Source: SG8-4 sp964598225
GTDB taxonomy: Bacteria; Planctomycetota; Phycisphaerae; Sedimentisphaerales; Anaerobacaceae
Direction of reading: 5' to 3'
Length of the DNA stretch: 44,140 nucleotides
Assembly: GCA_964598225.1 (NCBI GenBank)
Contig: CAZRBG010000049.1
Location: forward strand, 1-44,140
Shown here: positions 1-7,115 of the stretch, one piece after another
Layout: every line of letters starts with the position of its first letter
Numbering within the stretch: the stretch's first letter is position 1
Made by a program: the position numbers and the translations under genes
Notes under the pieces: model-generated
The model's database searches: none
Told to the model about the DNA's origin: nothing
Seen by the model: only the letters and a program-made list of their open reading frames with translations

Positions 1-62
1 TTTTCTAGAATTAATGTTACTCTTTTGGCTCAATCTACACTTGTTTTGGGTCTAGCGCAGCA

Positions 63-1400
63 GTGGACAGCTCCGGCAACGTCTATGTCACTGAAGCCGG
101 CAACCACCGTATCCAGAAATTCACCTCTAACGGGACGTTCATCACGAAATGGGGCAGTAAGGGTAGCGGCGAAGGCCAGTTCATAAAACTTTGCAGCATA
201 GCACTGGACGCATCTGACAACGTCTATGTCCTTGATAGGTACAACGACTGCATCCAGAAATTCACCTCTGAAGGCGATTTCATCGCCAAATGGGGTAATA
301 ATGGCAGTGACGACGGTGAGTTCAACAATCCCAGGGGCGTGGCTGTGGATAGGTCGGGCAATGTCTATGTTGCTGATACCAGCAACAATCGCATCCAGAA
401 ATTCACCTCTCGTGGTAAGTTCATTGCGAAATGGGGCAGTGAAGGCAGTGGTGATGGCCAGTTCAACGAGCCCTGTGGTGTTGCTGTGAACGAGTCCGGC
501 AACGTCTATGTCACCGAAGCCGGCAACCACCGCATCCAGAAATTCAGTTCGGATGGTCATTTCATCGCCAAATGGGGTAGTGAGGGCAGTGGCGATGGCG
601 AATTCAAAATGCCTTCTGACATAGTACTGGATGCAATCGGCAACGTTTACGTCCTGGACAGGAATAACTACCGTATCCAGACATTCACCTCCGATGGCGA
701 TTTCACCATGAAATGGGGTCATAAGGGCAGTGGCGATGGTGAGTTCAACAATCCCAGGGGCGTGGCCGTAGATAGGTCGGGCAATGTTTATGTCACCGAA
801 ATCCTCATCGGCCGCATTCAGAAATTCAGTTCCGAGGGTGATTTCATCCAGAAATGGGGAAGCTCCGGCAACAGCGATGGCGAGTTCTGTATGCCTATTG
901 GCTTAACTACGGACAGCTCCGGCAATGTCTATGTCGCCGATTCTGACAACCACCGCATCCAGATGTTCACCCCAGAGGGTGTTTTCATTACAAAATGGGG
1001 CAGTAAAGGCAGTGGTGATGGCCAGTTCAACCGTCCCTGGGATGTGGCTGTGGATGAATCGGGCAACGTCTATGTTGGTGATATTGGGAACCATCGCATC
1101 CAGAAATTCACCTCTAACGGGACGTTCATCACGAAATGGGGCAGTCAAGAGGGCGATGACAGCCAGTTTTGGCCCGGTAGCTTGGCAGTGGATGACTCTG
1201 GAAACGTCTATGTCACCGCCAACGGCCGGCGCATCCGCAAATTCACCTCCGATGGCCATTTTGTCGTGAAATGGGGCAGTCGAGGCAGCGGCGAGGGCCA
1301 GTTCAAAGGGGGTTGTAGCGTGGCCGTCGACAACTCGGGCAACATCTATGTCGCTGATACGATGAACAATCGCATCCAGAAGTTCTCGCCATCCCGGTGA
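63..1400 (+). CDS. NHL-repeat beta-propeller protein, 5' end uncertain
   Basis: About 445 residues consisting almost entirely of ten NHL repeats of roughly 47 residues. Each has the pattern GNVYV-(A/T)D-x3-N-(H/N)-RIQKF, then a hydrophobic strand, KWGS and GDGQF. NHL repeats fold as beta-propeller blades that bind proteins, RNA or glycans; secreted bacterial versions are common, but the ligand here cannot be told. The listed start is a GTG inside the first blade. The frame stays open upstream only to a stop at 12-14, with no ATG and no signal peptide, and the upstream residues do not continue the repeat cleanly. The 5' end is therefore either lost or scrambled at the window edge, where near-identical repeats can also break an assembly. 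The repeats are visible at nucleotide level as ~141-bp units. The stop is at 1398-1400. Family sure; completeness doubtful. Confidence 0.85.
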   Translation: MDSSGNVYVTEAGNHRIQKFTSNGTFITKWGSKGSGEGQFIKLCSIALDASDNVYVLDRYNDCIQKFTSEGDFIAKWGNNGSDDGEFNNPRGVAVDRSGNVYVADTSNNRIQKFTSRGKFIAKWGSEGSGDGQFNEPCGVAVNESGNVYVTEAGNHRIQKFSSDGHFIAKWGSEGSGDGEFKMPSDIVLDAIGNVYVLDRNNYRIQTFTSDGDFTMKWGHKGSGDGEFNNPRGVAVDRSGNVYVTEILIGRIQKFSSEGDFIQKWGSSGNSDGEFCMPIGLTTDSSGNVYVADSDNHRIQMFTPEGVFITKWGSKGSGDGQFNRPWDVAVDESGNVYVGDIGNHRIQKFTSNGTFITKWGSQEGDDSQFWPGSLAVDDSGNVYVTANGRRIRKFTSDGHFVVKWGSRGSGEGQFKGGCSVAVDNSGNIYVADTMNNRIQKFSPSR

Positions 1401-1511
1401 ATAGCAGACAGAAGCATGGTCGGCAACATCAACTGTTGGTATTACAGGATAAAGCTATGTTGCTCGAACGCGCAAATTGCAAATGTCGGACTCAACATCA
1501 AACGGGTAGAC

Positions 1512-1571
1512 GTAGGGTGGGGCTTGCCCCACCATGAACCTTGCGCACGATTTGAGCGGTGGGGCAACCCG
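1512..1571. repeat. Degenerate copy of GTAGGGTGGGGC inverted-repeat element
   Basis: The left arm at 1512-1535 (starting GTAGGGTGGGGCTTGCCCC) matches 24 bases of the left arm of the perfect element at 33309-33376. A decayed right arm (GGTGGGGCAA) lies at about 1557-1566. Each arm contains its own GGTGGGGC/GCCCCACC hairpin. It lies in the spacer after the NHL gene and probably belongs to a dispersed intergenic repeat family. Confidence 0.75.
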
Positions 1572-1590
1572 TTCGACTCCGCTCAGGGCA
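1568..1590 (+). repeat. Dispersed short repeat, CTCAGGGCA family, copy 1
   Basis: A 23-base motif ending GACTCCGCTCAGGGCA. Near-identical copies lie at 2619-2640 on the same strand and 2843-2865 on the opposite strand. It lies just past the end of lexA, in non-coding sequence. Confidence 0.7.
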
Positions 1591-1628
1591 GGTCTTACTC
1601 TACGGACTTAATCAATGGTCGTCTCGGA

Positions 1629-2291
1629 TTATAGTTTTCTGACTAATCCTATGACGACTGCTTCGATTCGGCAGTTGTCGGAGTATATGGGCTGGTAGTC
1701 GTTGTTCGCGGGTTGGAGGCGGGCATGATTTTTTTCTTTGTAGAATCTTTTTAGCGTTGCGTTTTCGTTGTCTACGATGGCGACGACTAACTGGCCGTCG
1801 CGGGCGGTGTTTTGTCGGCGGCAGATTACGTAGTCGCCTTCGTGGATGTCCTCGCCGATCATGCTGTCGCCCCGCACCTCAAGGGCGAAGATGTCGTCGC
1901 CGGAGCCGAAGCAGGAATCCAGCGACAGGGATTCGGTGTTCTCGACGGCTTCGATTGGCGCTCCGGCCGCTACTGTGCCGGACAGCGGGATTGACGCGGG
2001 GCCGGGAGGTTCGACGCGGCAAGTATTATCAAGGAGGCTCTCAAGCAGTTTTTGCGCTTTTGAACTGAGTTTCAAAGAGCGAGCCCTGCTTGCCGAATCG
2101 GACAGCAGACCTTTTCTTCGCAGTTCGTTTATATGTTCGTATACCGTGCTTCGGCTTATGTCTAACTCGCACGCCATCTCGGCCAGCGTAGGGGAGTAGC
2201 ATCTGTTTTCCTGAAATTGCGCCACCAGTTTCAGCAACTGCAACTGGCGGGGCGTGAGTCGTGTCTCCACGTTTGCTGTTTTGGTCCGCAT
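1629..2291 (-). CDS. lexA: LexA SOS-response repressor
   Basis: Transcriptional repressor of the SOS regulon that self-cleaves when stimulated by RecA filaments. Read from the ATG at 2291 the product has 220 residues. An N-terminal winged helix-turn-helix (about 11-75, with SPTLAEMACELDISRSTVYE) is followed by an S24 peptidase domain. The scissile Ala109-Gly110 sits in the segment VAAGAP, the nucleophile Ser143 in GDSM, and the general base Lys181 in ATLKRF, so all autocleavage residues are present. An upstream in-frame start at 2357 would add 22 residues with no counterpart in the family. The 2291 start is preceded by GGGAG and AAGGA, fits the usual LexA length and is preferred. No operator of the E. 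coli (CTG-N10-CAG) or Bacillus (GAAC-N4-GTTC) type could be recognised upstream, so autoregulation is assumed rather than seen. Confidence 0.95.
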   Translation of the reverse strand: MRTKTANVETRLTPRQLQLLKLVAQFQENRCYSPTLAEMACELDISRSTVYEHINELRRKGLLSDSASRARSLKLSSKAQKLLESLLDNTCRVEPPGPASIPLSGTVAAGAPIEAVENTESLSLDSCFGSGDDIFALEVRGDSMIGEDIHEGDYVICRRQNTARDGQLVVAIVDNENATLKRFYKEKNHARLQPANNDYQPIYSDNCRIEAVVIGLVRKL

Positions 2292-2618
2292 TCCTTGCTT
2301 TCTCCCTGTTAAAGTCGATAACCTCGCCGCCGCAGGCGGTATTTCCCCATGATACACACGAAACGGTTCGCCTCAAGCCAAGTAAGACCGCGATCACCTC
2401 GATGGCTGCGCTCAATAACCTCATCGACCGGTTCGACATCTCGGAAACTTCCGACAGTTCCGGATTCCAGGTGACCCCGTAATCGCCCCCGGGGCCAAAC
2501 TTGCACAAAGGCTCGACTTGTCTGGTTCTCTGAGCTACCATTTTATTCCACCTTCGGGACTATTTGGCCACGAAGACACTAAGACACCAAGTTTTGTATA
2601 TTTTTGTTTTCTTCGTGT

Positions 2619-2640
2619 CCCTTCGACTTCACTCAGGGCA
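2619..2640 (+). repeat. Dispersed short repeat, CTCAGGGCA family, copy 2
   Basis: The 22-base copy contains TTCGACTTCACTCAGGGCA. It differs from copy 1 by a few bases and forms an imperfect inverted pair with copy 3, about 200 bases downstream. Confidence 0.7.
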
Positions 2641-2842
2641 TGCTTTGTGCCTTGATGGCTCATAATTTCTACTTTCAACACGTCGTCGAGAACGTCCGAC
2701 AGCAAGTGTTACTATCGGCAAAGCGGCTGGAATTACCCAAACAAAAACCGGACAAAAATGACACATTTGCGAGTTTTTCTTGGGTTGGCAAATCCCCGTT
2801 CCGACGGCGGTAAGAATATAGGACGATGAACGCTGTCGAGCT

Positions 2843-2865
2843 TGCCCTGAGCGAAGCCGAACGGG
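2843..2865 (-). repeat. Dispersed short repeat, CTCAGGGCA family, copy 3
   Basis: The plus strand reads TGCCCTGAGCGAAGCCGAAC, the reverse complement of the motif at 1568 and 2619. A looser relative (CTCGGCTTCGCTCGGGATGA) is at 9007-9029. Confidence 0.7.
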
Positions 2866-2963
2866 GCAGCGTCTGACGGCGTCACTACGAACGGGCCGTT
2901 TTCCTTATCTGCTGTTAGCTCTATTGCGACAAACGCGTTTTCCATAAAAATAGTGTCTTTTTG

Positions 2964-2989
2964 CCCAACCTTTGGGACGATAATAAAAT
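2964..2989. repeat. 26-bp repeat, left copy (inverted mate at 6046-6071)
   Basis: These 26 bases, beginning CCCAACCTTTGGGACG and ending AATAAAAT, recur without mismatch in reverse complement at 6046-6071. The element contains the palindrome CCCAA-CCT-TTGGG. Both copies lie upstream of plus-strand genes, this one 65 bases before the DUF6941 start, but in opposite orientation. Confidence 0.85.
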
Positions 2990-2991
2990 CT

Positions 2992-3020
2992 TTGATCGCA
3001 GACTAGTTCTGCGTTAGACT
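2992..3020 (+). promoter_or_regulatory. Possible sigma70-type promoter with internal palindrome
   Basis: TTGATC, 17 bases, then TAGACT: four of six consensus matches in each box. The spacer carries the inverted repeat GCAGA-CTAGT-TCTGC (2998-3012), where an operator could lie. It is placed about 30 bases upstream of the DUF6941 gene's ribosome-binding site. Pattern only. Confidence 0.35.
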
Positions 3021-3054
3021 GACTTCTAAGCAGCTTAATTGGAAGGTCCATCTA

Positions 3055-3489
3055 ATGGCAGAGATACAACCAATTTTATTATCGGCGATCACCTGCGGCA
3101 GGGTGATCTTCGACAAGGTCTCGGGGATGCCCAGCGTTATCGACATCGTCCAGACGATAGACGCTCAACAATACCCGGCCAGACATCCGCAGATCGTCTT
3201 TTTCTGCGAGCTTACGAACGGCCACGGCAAGACCAAGACGCAGATCAGGCTGGTTGATACTCAGGATGACGAAAAGACAATATTCCAGCGGGAAGGAACG
3301 GTCGAGTTCGGCGACGTCAAGCGAATCGTGACTCTGGCGGTCAACCTGCAGGGTATCGTCTTCCCGCATCCGGGAGAATATCGTTTTCAGTTATATTCCG
3401 GCGGAGCGCTGTTAGGGGACAGGCGAATAATCTGCCGCAAGGTCGAAATGCCACCGAAGCCGGGCCCGACCCAATCATCGCAAGGCTGA
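3055..3489 (+). CDS. DUF6941 family protein
   Basis: A 144-residue protein whose pattern matches the DUF6941 family. It has an N-terminal strand (LLSAITCGRVIFDK), then HPQIVFFCELTNGHGKTKTQ, a charged edge strand, and the diagnostic VFPHPGEYRFQLYSGGALLG near the C-terminus. The family is predicted to be an all-beta sandwich and its biochemical function is unknown. There is no signal peptide or membrane segment, so a cytoplasmic location is expected. The ATG at 3055 follows GGAAGG with about 8 bases of spacing, a good ribosome-binding site. The gene is followed by a small membrane-protein gene in the same direction with a gap of about 50 bases, so the two may be co-transcribed. The assignment rests on recalled family pattern, not on a search. 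Confidence 0.7.
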   Translation: MAEIQPILLSAITCGRVIFDKVSGMPSVIDIVQTIDAQQYPARHPQIVFFCELTNGHGKTKTQIRLVDTQDDEKTIFQREGTVEFGDVKRIVTLAVNLQGIVFPHPGEYRFQLYSGGALLGDRRIICRKVEMPPKPGPTQSSQG

Positions 3490-3542
3490 GGCCGGGACTT
3501 TTATCGGGCGGCATCTTTGTGCGCCAGGCGATGGGAGAACAA

Positions 3543-3770
3543 ATGAACGCGATTCTATACATGATTGCCGGCCCGCTCTTTCTGATATCCATCGCCGGCC
3601 ATTTCTATGTCAAGCTCCGCCTGCGCCCGGACGATTCCGAGCTGGACGACTACTACCACGAGTTCGAGGACCAGCAGCCCGGCTACGCCAGATACGAAAA
3701 ATGGTCCCGCATAACAATCACCGGCGCCGCAATAAGCGTGTTGCTGCTATTCGTCGCCGCGGTGATTTGA
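3543..3770 (+). CDS. Small two-helix membrane protein of unknown function
   Basis: From the ATG at 3543, which follows GGGAG by six bases, the product has 75 residues. It has a transmembrane segment at about 3-20 (ILYMIAGPLFLISIAGHFY), a charged acidic middle (DDSELDDYYHEFEDQQPGY) and a second transmembrane segment at about 56-74. The termini would lie on the same side of the membrane. A GTG at 3519 and an ATG at 3531 are in frame but less well placed. No family was recognised. It lies just downstream of the DUF6941 gene in the same direction. Confidence 0.6.
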   Translation: MNAILYMIAGPLFLISIAGHFYVKLRLRPDDSELDDYYHEFEDQQPGYARYEKWSRITITGAAISVLLLFVAAVI

Positions 3771-4149
3771 CATTGAGATTTTGGCTGAGATAATGAGAAG
3801 GAGAACAATCAACAATAAGCCCGCTTCGTTTGAGTTGGAACCGCTCGAACTTAAGAATATTGTCATTTGGGGGAATATCTAGCAAATTGCTTGGTGCTGC
3901 GAGTTGACCGTGTCGCGGGCGTCCCGCCCGCACGTAGCGAGGGCGTCTCGCCCTTGTTTTGTGGAGATCGTTAGAGCTCGGGGCGGCATCGGCCCAGCCT
4001 TCGGGGGGGATATGTGTTTAGCTGCAAGAGACCCAGCCCCATCCCGATAAACGGCAATCGGTATGATGCTGCCACCCATCGTTCCGAACGCGGACAAGAT
4101 GTCCGCATCACGCGCGGGAGGGACGTCCGGGACACGAGCGCCTTGCCAC
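3771..4149. repeat. Gene-free spacer with GC-rich palindrome cluster
   Basis: No credible gene is seen. About 3911-3955 holds GCGGGCGTCCCGCCCGC followed by a related GAGGGCGTCTCGCCCT hairpin. About 4091-4107 holds the perfect palindrome GCGGACA-AGA-TGTCCGC, followed by GGGACGTCC-type fragments up to 4130. These resemble the GGGCGTCCCGCCC palindromic repeats scattered through many environmental genomes. They may also terminate transcription between the two convergent genes. The first ~100 bases (to about 3880) show nothing identifiable. Confidence 0.55.
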
Positions 4150-5805
4150 TCAGTCGGCATAAGCCAGTTGCTTTGCCAGTTCCTTGTAACCTTCGATTTG
4201 GAGCATGGTTAGTTGGTGGTGCAGGCGCAGGGCGGTTAGTCTGGCGGAGTAGGCTTGCTTTTGATCGGCCGCTTCCTTGATTTCGTTGTTGATCTTTGTC
4301 TCGTCGCGGTGCGGGCCGGCTTGCTGGAACATTTTTTTGATGCCGTTCTTGTTGATATAAAACGCGATCTTGATTGCCCGCAGCGCGAGTTTGTCGTTGA
4401 ACAGGTCTTTGTGCTCACCGGCCTTGAGGTAAGTTAGAAACAATGTCATAGCGTTTTTCGCATTTGTCGCATGCCTTCGCGCTCGTTCGATATCTTTCTG
4501 CTGGTAATCGTATGCCTGGAGGTCGGTGATGATGTTGTTCTTTATACTTTCACCTGTGTCCTCGCAGATATAGTCCAGGCTCCCGTCGCAATACTCGGGA
4601 TCGTACCTTAGCCTCAAGCTCGTTGCGAATTCGAAGCACGGCAGCAGCATCCTTTCGAGCACCGCTTCGGCATTCTCGTAATCATGTCCCAACACGCCCT
4701 TTACTACCGATTCTCTCAATTCCAGCACTTGTTCTCTCGCTCCGGGAAAGTCCCGCATCCATGCCGCGTTTTCCTCGCCGGGCCAGAGCAGGACCTGTGA
4801 GTTGAACTGGTCGGTTCCGTAGCGGTCGTTCAAATACTCGACCGCCCGTCCCACTCCGATTGCAACCTTTCTGGTTATGAAGTAGAACCAGAACTTCCTC
4901 GACACTTTTCGAGCGATCTGTTTTACGGCGTCCACGCGACCGAAACCTGCTTCTTTCTTGATATGGGCCAGCGTCGTATTGCCGATATACTGCTCGAAGA
5001 GCTTGACGTCGCTCTCGTCGAAATAAGCACCGTCGCACGCATCCTCGTACAGATTCAGCCGATAGCCGATCTGCTTTGCCTGGCTCGATTGCGGCAAAGC
5101 GTGCTTCAGCGCGTACAGAGATGAACTGATGAATCCCTGCCGCGATTTTTCCATGCCGTCGCTGAGCGGCCTGGACGTCATTATCGCCGTTACGATATCG
5201 TCGATGTCTTTGTCGCTTCGCCCGCCCAGACGCTCCAGAACACCGGGCTCCAATCGGCTGATCCGATCGGCGATGTGCTTCTTATCCGCGGCGATCAGCT
5301 CTCGTTCGGCCTCTCGCTGCTGGGGCGTGTATCTGATTTCCGACTCGTACCAGAACACCTTGTCCCACAGCACGTTTAGATGCTCCATCACCTGGGATTT
5401 GCGATAGTCCTCCATCAGGTTCAGGTCGTTCGCCTCGGCGATAGCGGTCAGTCTCATAAACAGCGTGCGCGGGATGTACTTTATCCCCGCTCCGATGCCG
5501 AACATGCCTCCGCCGACTACGAATGGGGCCGCGATGGCCTGCAGGCCCGTGAAGCCGGGCAACCCGAGAAAGCCGGACAGATAACCCGACGAGGTTATTC
5601 CGGCCGTCCAGATGGTCGCCCTGAGACTCTTTCTCATCATCATCGTGCCGGCTCTGCCGAGCAGGTCCTGCGGACTGATCAGCCGCCGGAAATCCCGGAA
5701 CGGCCTGGAACGTGGATTCTTTTTTCTGCGCATAGTCAGATGATAACAAACATCGGATTCGTTATGCGTATCTCCCCAATTACGGGGCGTTGTCAGCATC
5801 TCCAT
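4150..5805 (-). CDS. Unrecognised protein with N-terminal hydrophobic hairpin
   Basis: A 551-residue protein of a family I do not recognise. A basic N-terminus (RRKKNPRSRPFRDFRR) is followed at about 63-105 by a glycine-rich hydrophobic hairpin (SGYLSGFLGLPGFTGL, then IAAPFVVGGGMFGIGAGI). This probably inserts into the membrane. The remaining ~440 residues are charged and mostly helical, with no catalytic motif I can identify. The C-terminus has helical, coiled-coil-prone stretches (KINNEIKEAADQKQAYSARL). The start is uncertain: ATG 5805 gives 551 residues, ATG 5733 begins at the basic segment and gives 527, and neither has a clear ribosome-binding site. It stands alone on the minus strand between repeat-rich spacers. 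Consistent codon use and length support a real gene. Confidence 0.7.
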   Translation of the reverse strand: MEMLTTPRNWGDTHNESDVCYHLTMRRKKNPRSRPFRDFRRLISPQDLLGRAGTMMMRKSLRATIWTAGITSSGYLSGFLGLPGFTGLQAIAAPFVVGGGMFGIGAGIKYIPRTLFMRLTAIAEANDLNLMEDYRKSQVMEHLNVLWDKVFWYESEIRYTPQQREAERELIAADKKHIADRISRLEPGVLERLGGRSDKDIDDIVTAIMTSRPLSDGMEKSRQGFISSSLYALKHALPQSSQAKQIGYRLNLYEDACDGAYFDESDVKLFEQYIGNTTLAHIKKEAGFGRVDAVKQIARKVSRKFWFYFITRKVAIGVGRAVEYLNDRYGTDQFNSQVLLWPGEENAAWMRDFPGAREQVLELRESVVKGVLGHDYENAEAVLERMLLPCFEFATSLRLRYDPEYCDGSLDYICEDTGESIKNNIITDLQAYDYQQKDIERARRHATNAKNAMTLFLTYLKAGEHKDLFNDKLALRAIKIAFYINKNGIKKMFQQAGPHRDETKINNEIKEAADQKQAYSARLTALRLHHQLTMLQIEGYKELAKQLAYAD

Positions 5806-6206
5806 TATAGCCTGTCGCTGATAAAAATTTCAACAGCCTTTCAGCTAACTTTTCGGGGTGCCGGTCCGTGCACATTAGGTGATTTGTAAGGTCAAATGTA
5901 AAGTCACCACATGGGAGTGTGACTGATTGTTCCGGCAATGCATAATCTCACCTTTTACAAAGTTTTGTACTCTTTGTCATTCCTGCCTATGGCACACCTA
6001 AGGTGGAGCGCAGCCGAGGAATGAAAGAATATCGCTTGGCATAAAATTTTATTATCGTCCCAAAGGTTGGGGTCAAAATAGGTTTTATCTGTTTTGTTTT
6101 GGAATCCGATTGGAAACCGGGTAAATTAATTCTGATGAGATTAGGCAGAAGTGAACCGATCTCGTGATCGAATTATTTTCACTATAGGAATTAGCAGGAA
6201 CTTTGA
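5806..6206. other. Divergent intergenic region with repeats
   Basis: No gene is seen. It separates the 551-residue protein (minus) from the nucleotidyltransferase operon (plus), so it should hold promoters for both, but no strong -35/-10 pair stands out. It contains an imperfect hairpin whose ends are TCATTCCT (about 5978) and AGGAATGA (about 6017), with GAGCGCAGCCGAGGAATGA between. The 26-bp repeat copy follows at 6046-6071. Confidence 0.55.
6046..6071. repeat. 26-bp repeat, right copy (inverted mate at 2964-2989)
   Basis: An exact reverse complement of 2964-2989 over 26 bases; flanking bases do not match. It lies about 135 bases upstream of the nucleotidyltransferase start. The two copies bracket the DUF6941, small membrane and 551-residue protein genes. 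Confidence 0.85.
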
Positions 6207-7115
6207 ATGAAACCGACGCTGGTGGTATTGGCGGCTGGTCTGGGAACGCGGTACGGCGGACTCAAACAAATCGACGCAGTGGGGCCGAACGGCGAGACGA
6301 TTATCGACTACGCTCTGTACGACGCCATGCGAGCCGGCTTCGGCAAGGTCGTTTTTGTAATCAGGCACTACTTCGAGGATGCCTTCAGAGAGAAAGTCAG
6401 CAGCAAGTTCGATGGCGTCGTAAAAACCGAGTATGCTTACCAGGAGCTTGATGCGTGCCTGGGTGATTTCAAACCGAGCGCAGATCGTGACAAGCCCTGG
6501 GGGACGGGACATGCGTTGCTCGTGGCGAGAGACGTGGTCGACGAGCCTTTTGCCGTCATCAACGCCGATGATTATTACGGAACGAATTCGTTCGGCACGA
6601 TTCTCAGTTTTATCACCGCCGAAGACACTTCACCCGATGACTATGCGATGGTCGGCTATACGCTCAGAAACACTCTCAGCGACTACGGAGCCGTCTCCCG
6701 CGGAGTCTGCGAGTGCGACGAGCAGATGTATCTCAGAAAGATCGTGGAGCGAAAAGGAATCGAAAAGAAAAACGACGGCGCCCGCTATCTTGACGGCAAC
6801 GGGACGCCGCATCTTCTGACCGGCGATGAGATTGTCTCGATGAATCTGTGGGGTTTTCAGCCGTCCGTATTCGATCACTTCCAAGCGAGTTTCGATAAGT
6901 TTTTAAGGGAGCACGGCCGCGAGAGCAACTCCGAGTTGTTTATTCCATCGGTTATCGATGATCTGATAAGCAGCGGAATCGCCAGGGTTAAGGTGCTCCG
7001 TACAAACGATACGTGGTTCGGCGTTACCTACCGCCAGGACAAAACCGTCGCGGTTAAGTGCATCCGCAAATTGATAGACAGAGGCGTTTATCCCGAAAGA
7101 CTCTGGGCATCGTGA
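6207..7115 (+). CDS. Sugar-phosphate nucleotidyltransferase
   Basis: A 302-residue NTP_transferase-fold enzyme expected to join an NTP and a sugar 1-phosphate into an NDP-sugar plus pyrophosphate. The N-terminal signature LAAGLGTRYGGLKQ carries the G-x-G-T-R nucleotide/phosphate loop and the conserved Lys. PWGTGHALL and the metal-binding VINADDYYG follow, and the C-terminal part is alpha/beta. It is shorter than GlmU and lacks the left-handed helix acyltransferase domain. The ATG follows AGGA by about 8 bases. Its stop overlaps the start of the NahK-like kinase by one base (TGATG), so the two are translationally coupled. This suggests the kinase makes a hexosamine 1-phosphate that this enzyme activates. 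Base and sugar specificity cannot be read from sequence. Confidence 0.88.
   Translation: MKPTLVVLAAGLGTRYGGLKQIDAVGPNGETIIDYALYDAMRAGFGKVVFVIRHYFEDAFREKVSSKFDGVVKTEYAYQELDACLGDFKPSADRDKPWGTGHALLVARDVVDEPFAVINADDYYGTNSFGTILSFITAEDTSPDDYAMVGYTLRNTLSDYGAVSRGVCECDEQMYLRKIVERKGIEKKNDGARYLDGNGTPHLLTGDEIVSMNLWGFQPSVFDHFQASFDKFLREHGRESNSELFIPSVIDDLISSGIARVKVLRTNDTWFGVTYRQDKTVAVKCIRKLIDRGVYPERLWAS

Larger units (their letters stand above)
2542..3054. other. Gene-free, repeat-rich spacer between lexA and the DUF6941 gene
   Basis: No convincing coding sequence is seen in this stretch. It holds two inverted copies of the CTCAGGGCA repeat (2619-2640, 2843-2865), a GGCCACGAAGACACTAAGAC tract at about 2567 and one arm of the 26-bp repeat shared with 6046-6071. 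It ends with a plausible promoter for the downstream gene. Short open frames here overlap the repeats and lack ribosome-binding sites or recognisable protein content. Confidence 0.6.

Noticed and set aside
30..722. 230-codon minus-strand frame with repeated PFGDE...GEFLDAVV units
   Set aside because: Its periodicity is only the reverse reading of the NHL repeats. No signal peptide or family supports it.
63..1400. Regular ~141-bp repeats considered as a CRISPR or tandem DNA array
   Set aside because: The unit is a multiple of three, stays in one frame and encodes NHL blades. There are no unique spacers.
2041..2541. 166-codon minus-strand frame overlapping the start of lexA
   Set aside because: About half overlaps lexA in another frame. 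The upstream part (EVIDFNREKAR) has some protein-like look but no ribosome-binding site or known family. A small upstream gene cannot be excluded.
2604..2813. 69-codon plus-strand frame after the lexA region
   Set aside because: It begins inside a dispersed CTCAGGGCA repeat and has no ribosome-binding site or conserved look.
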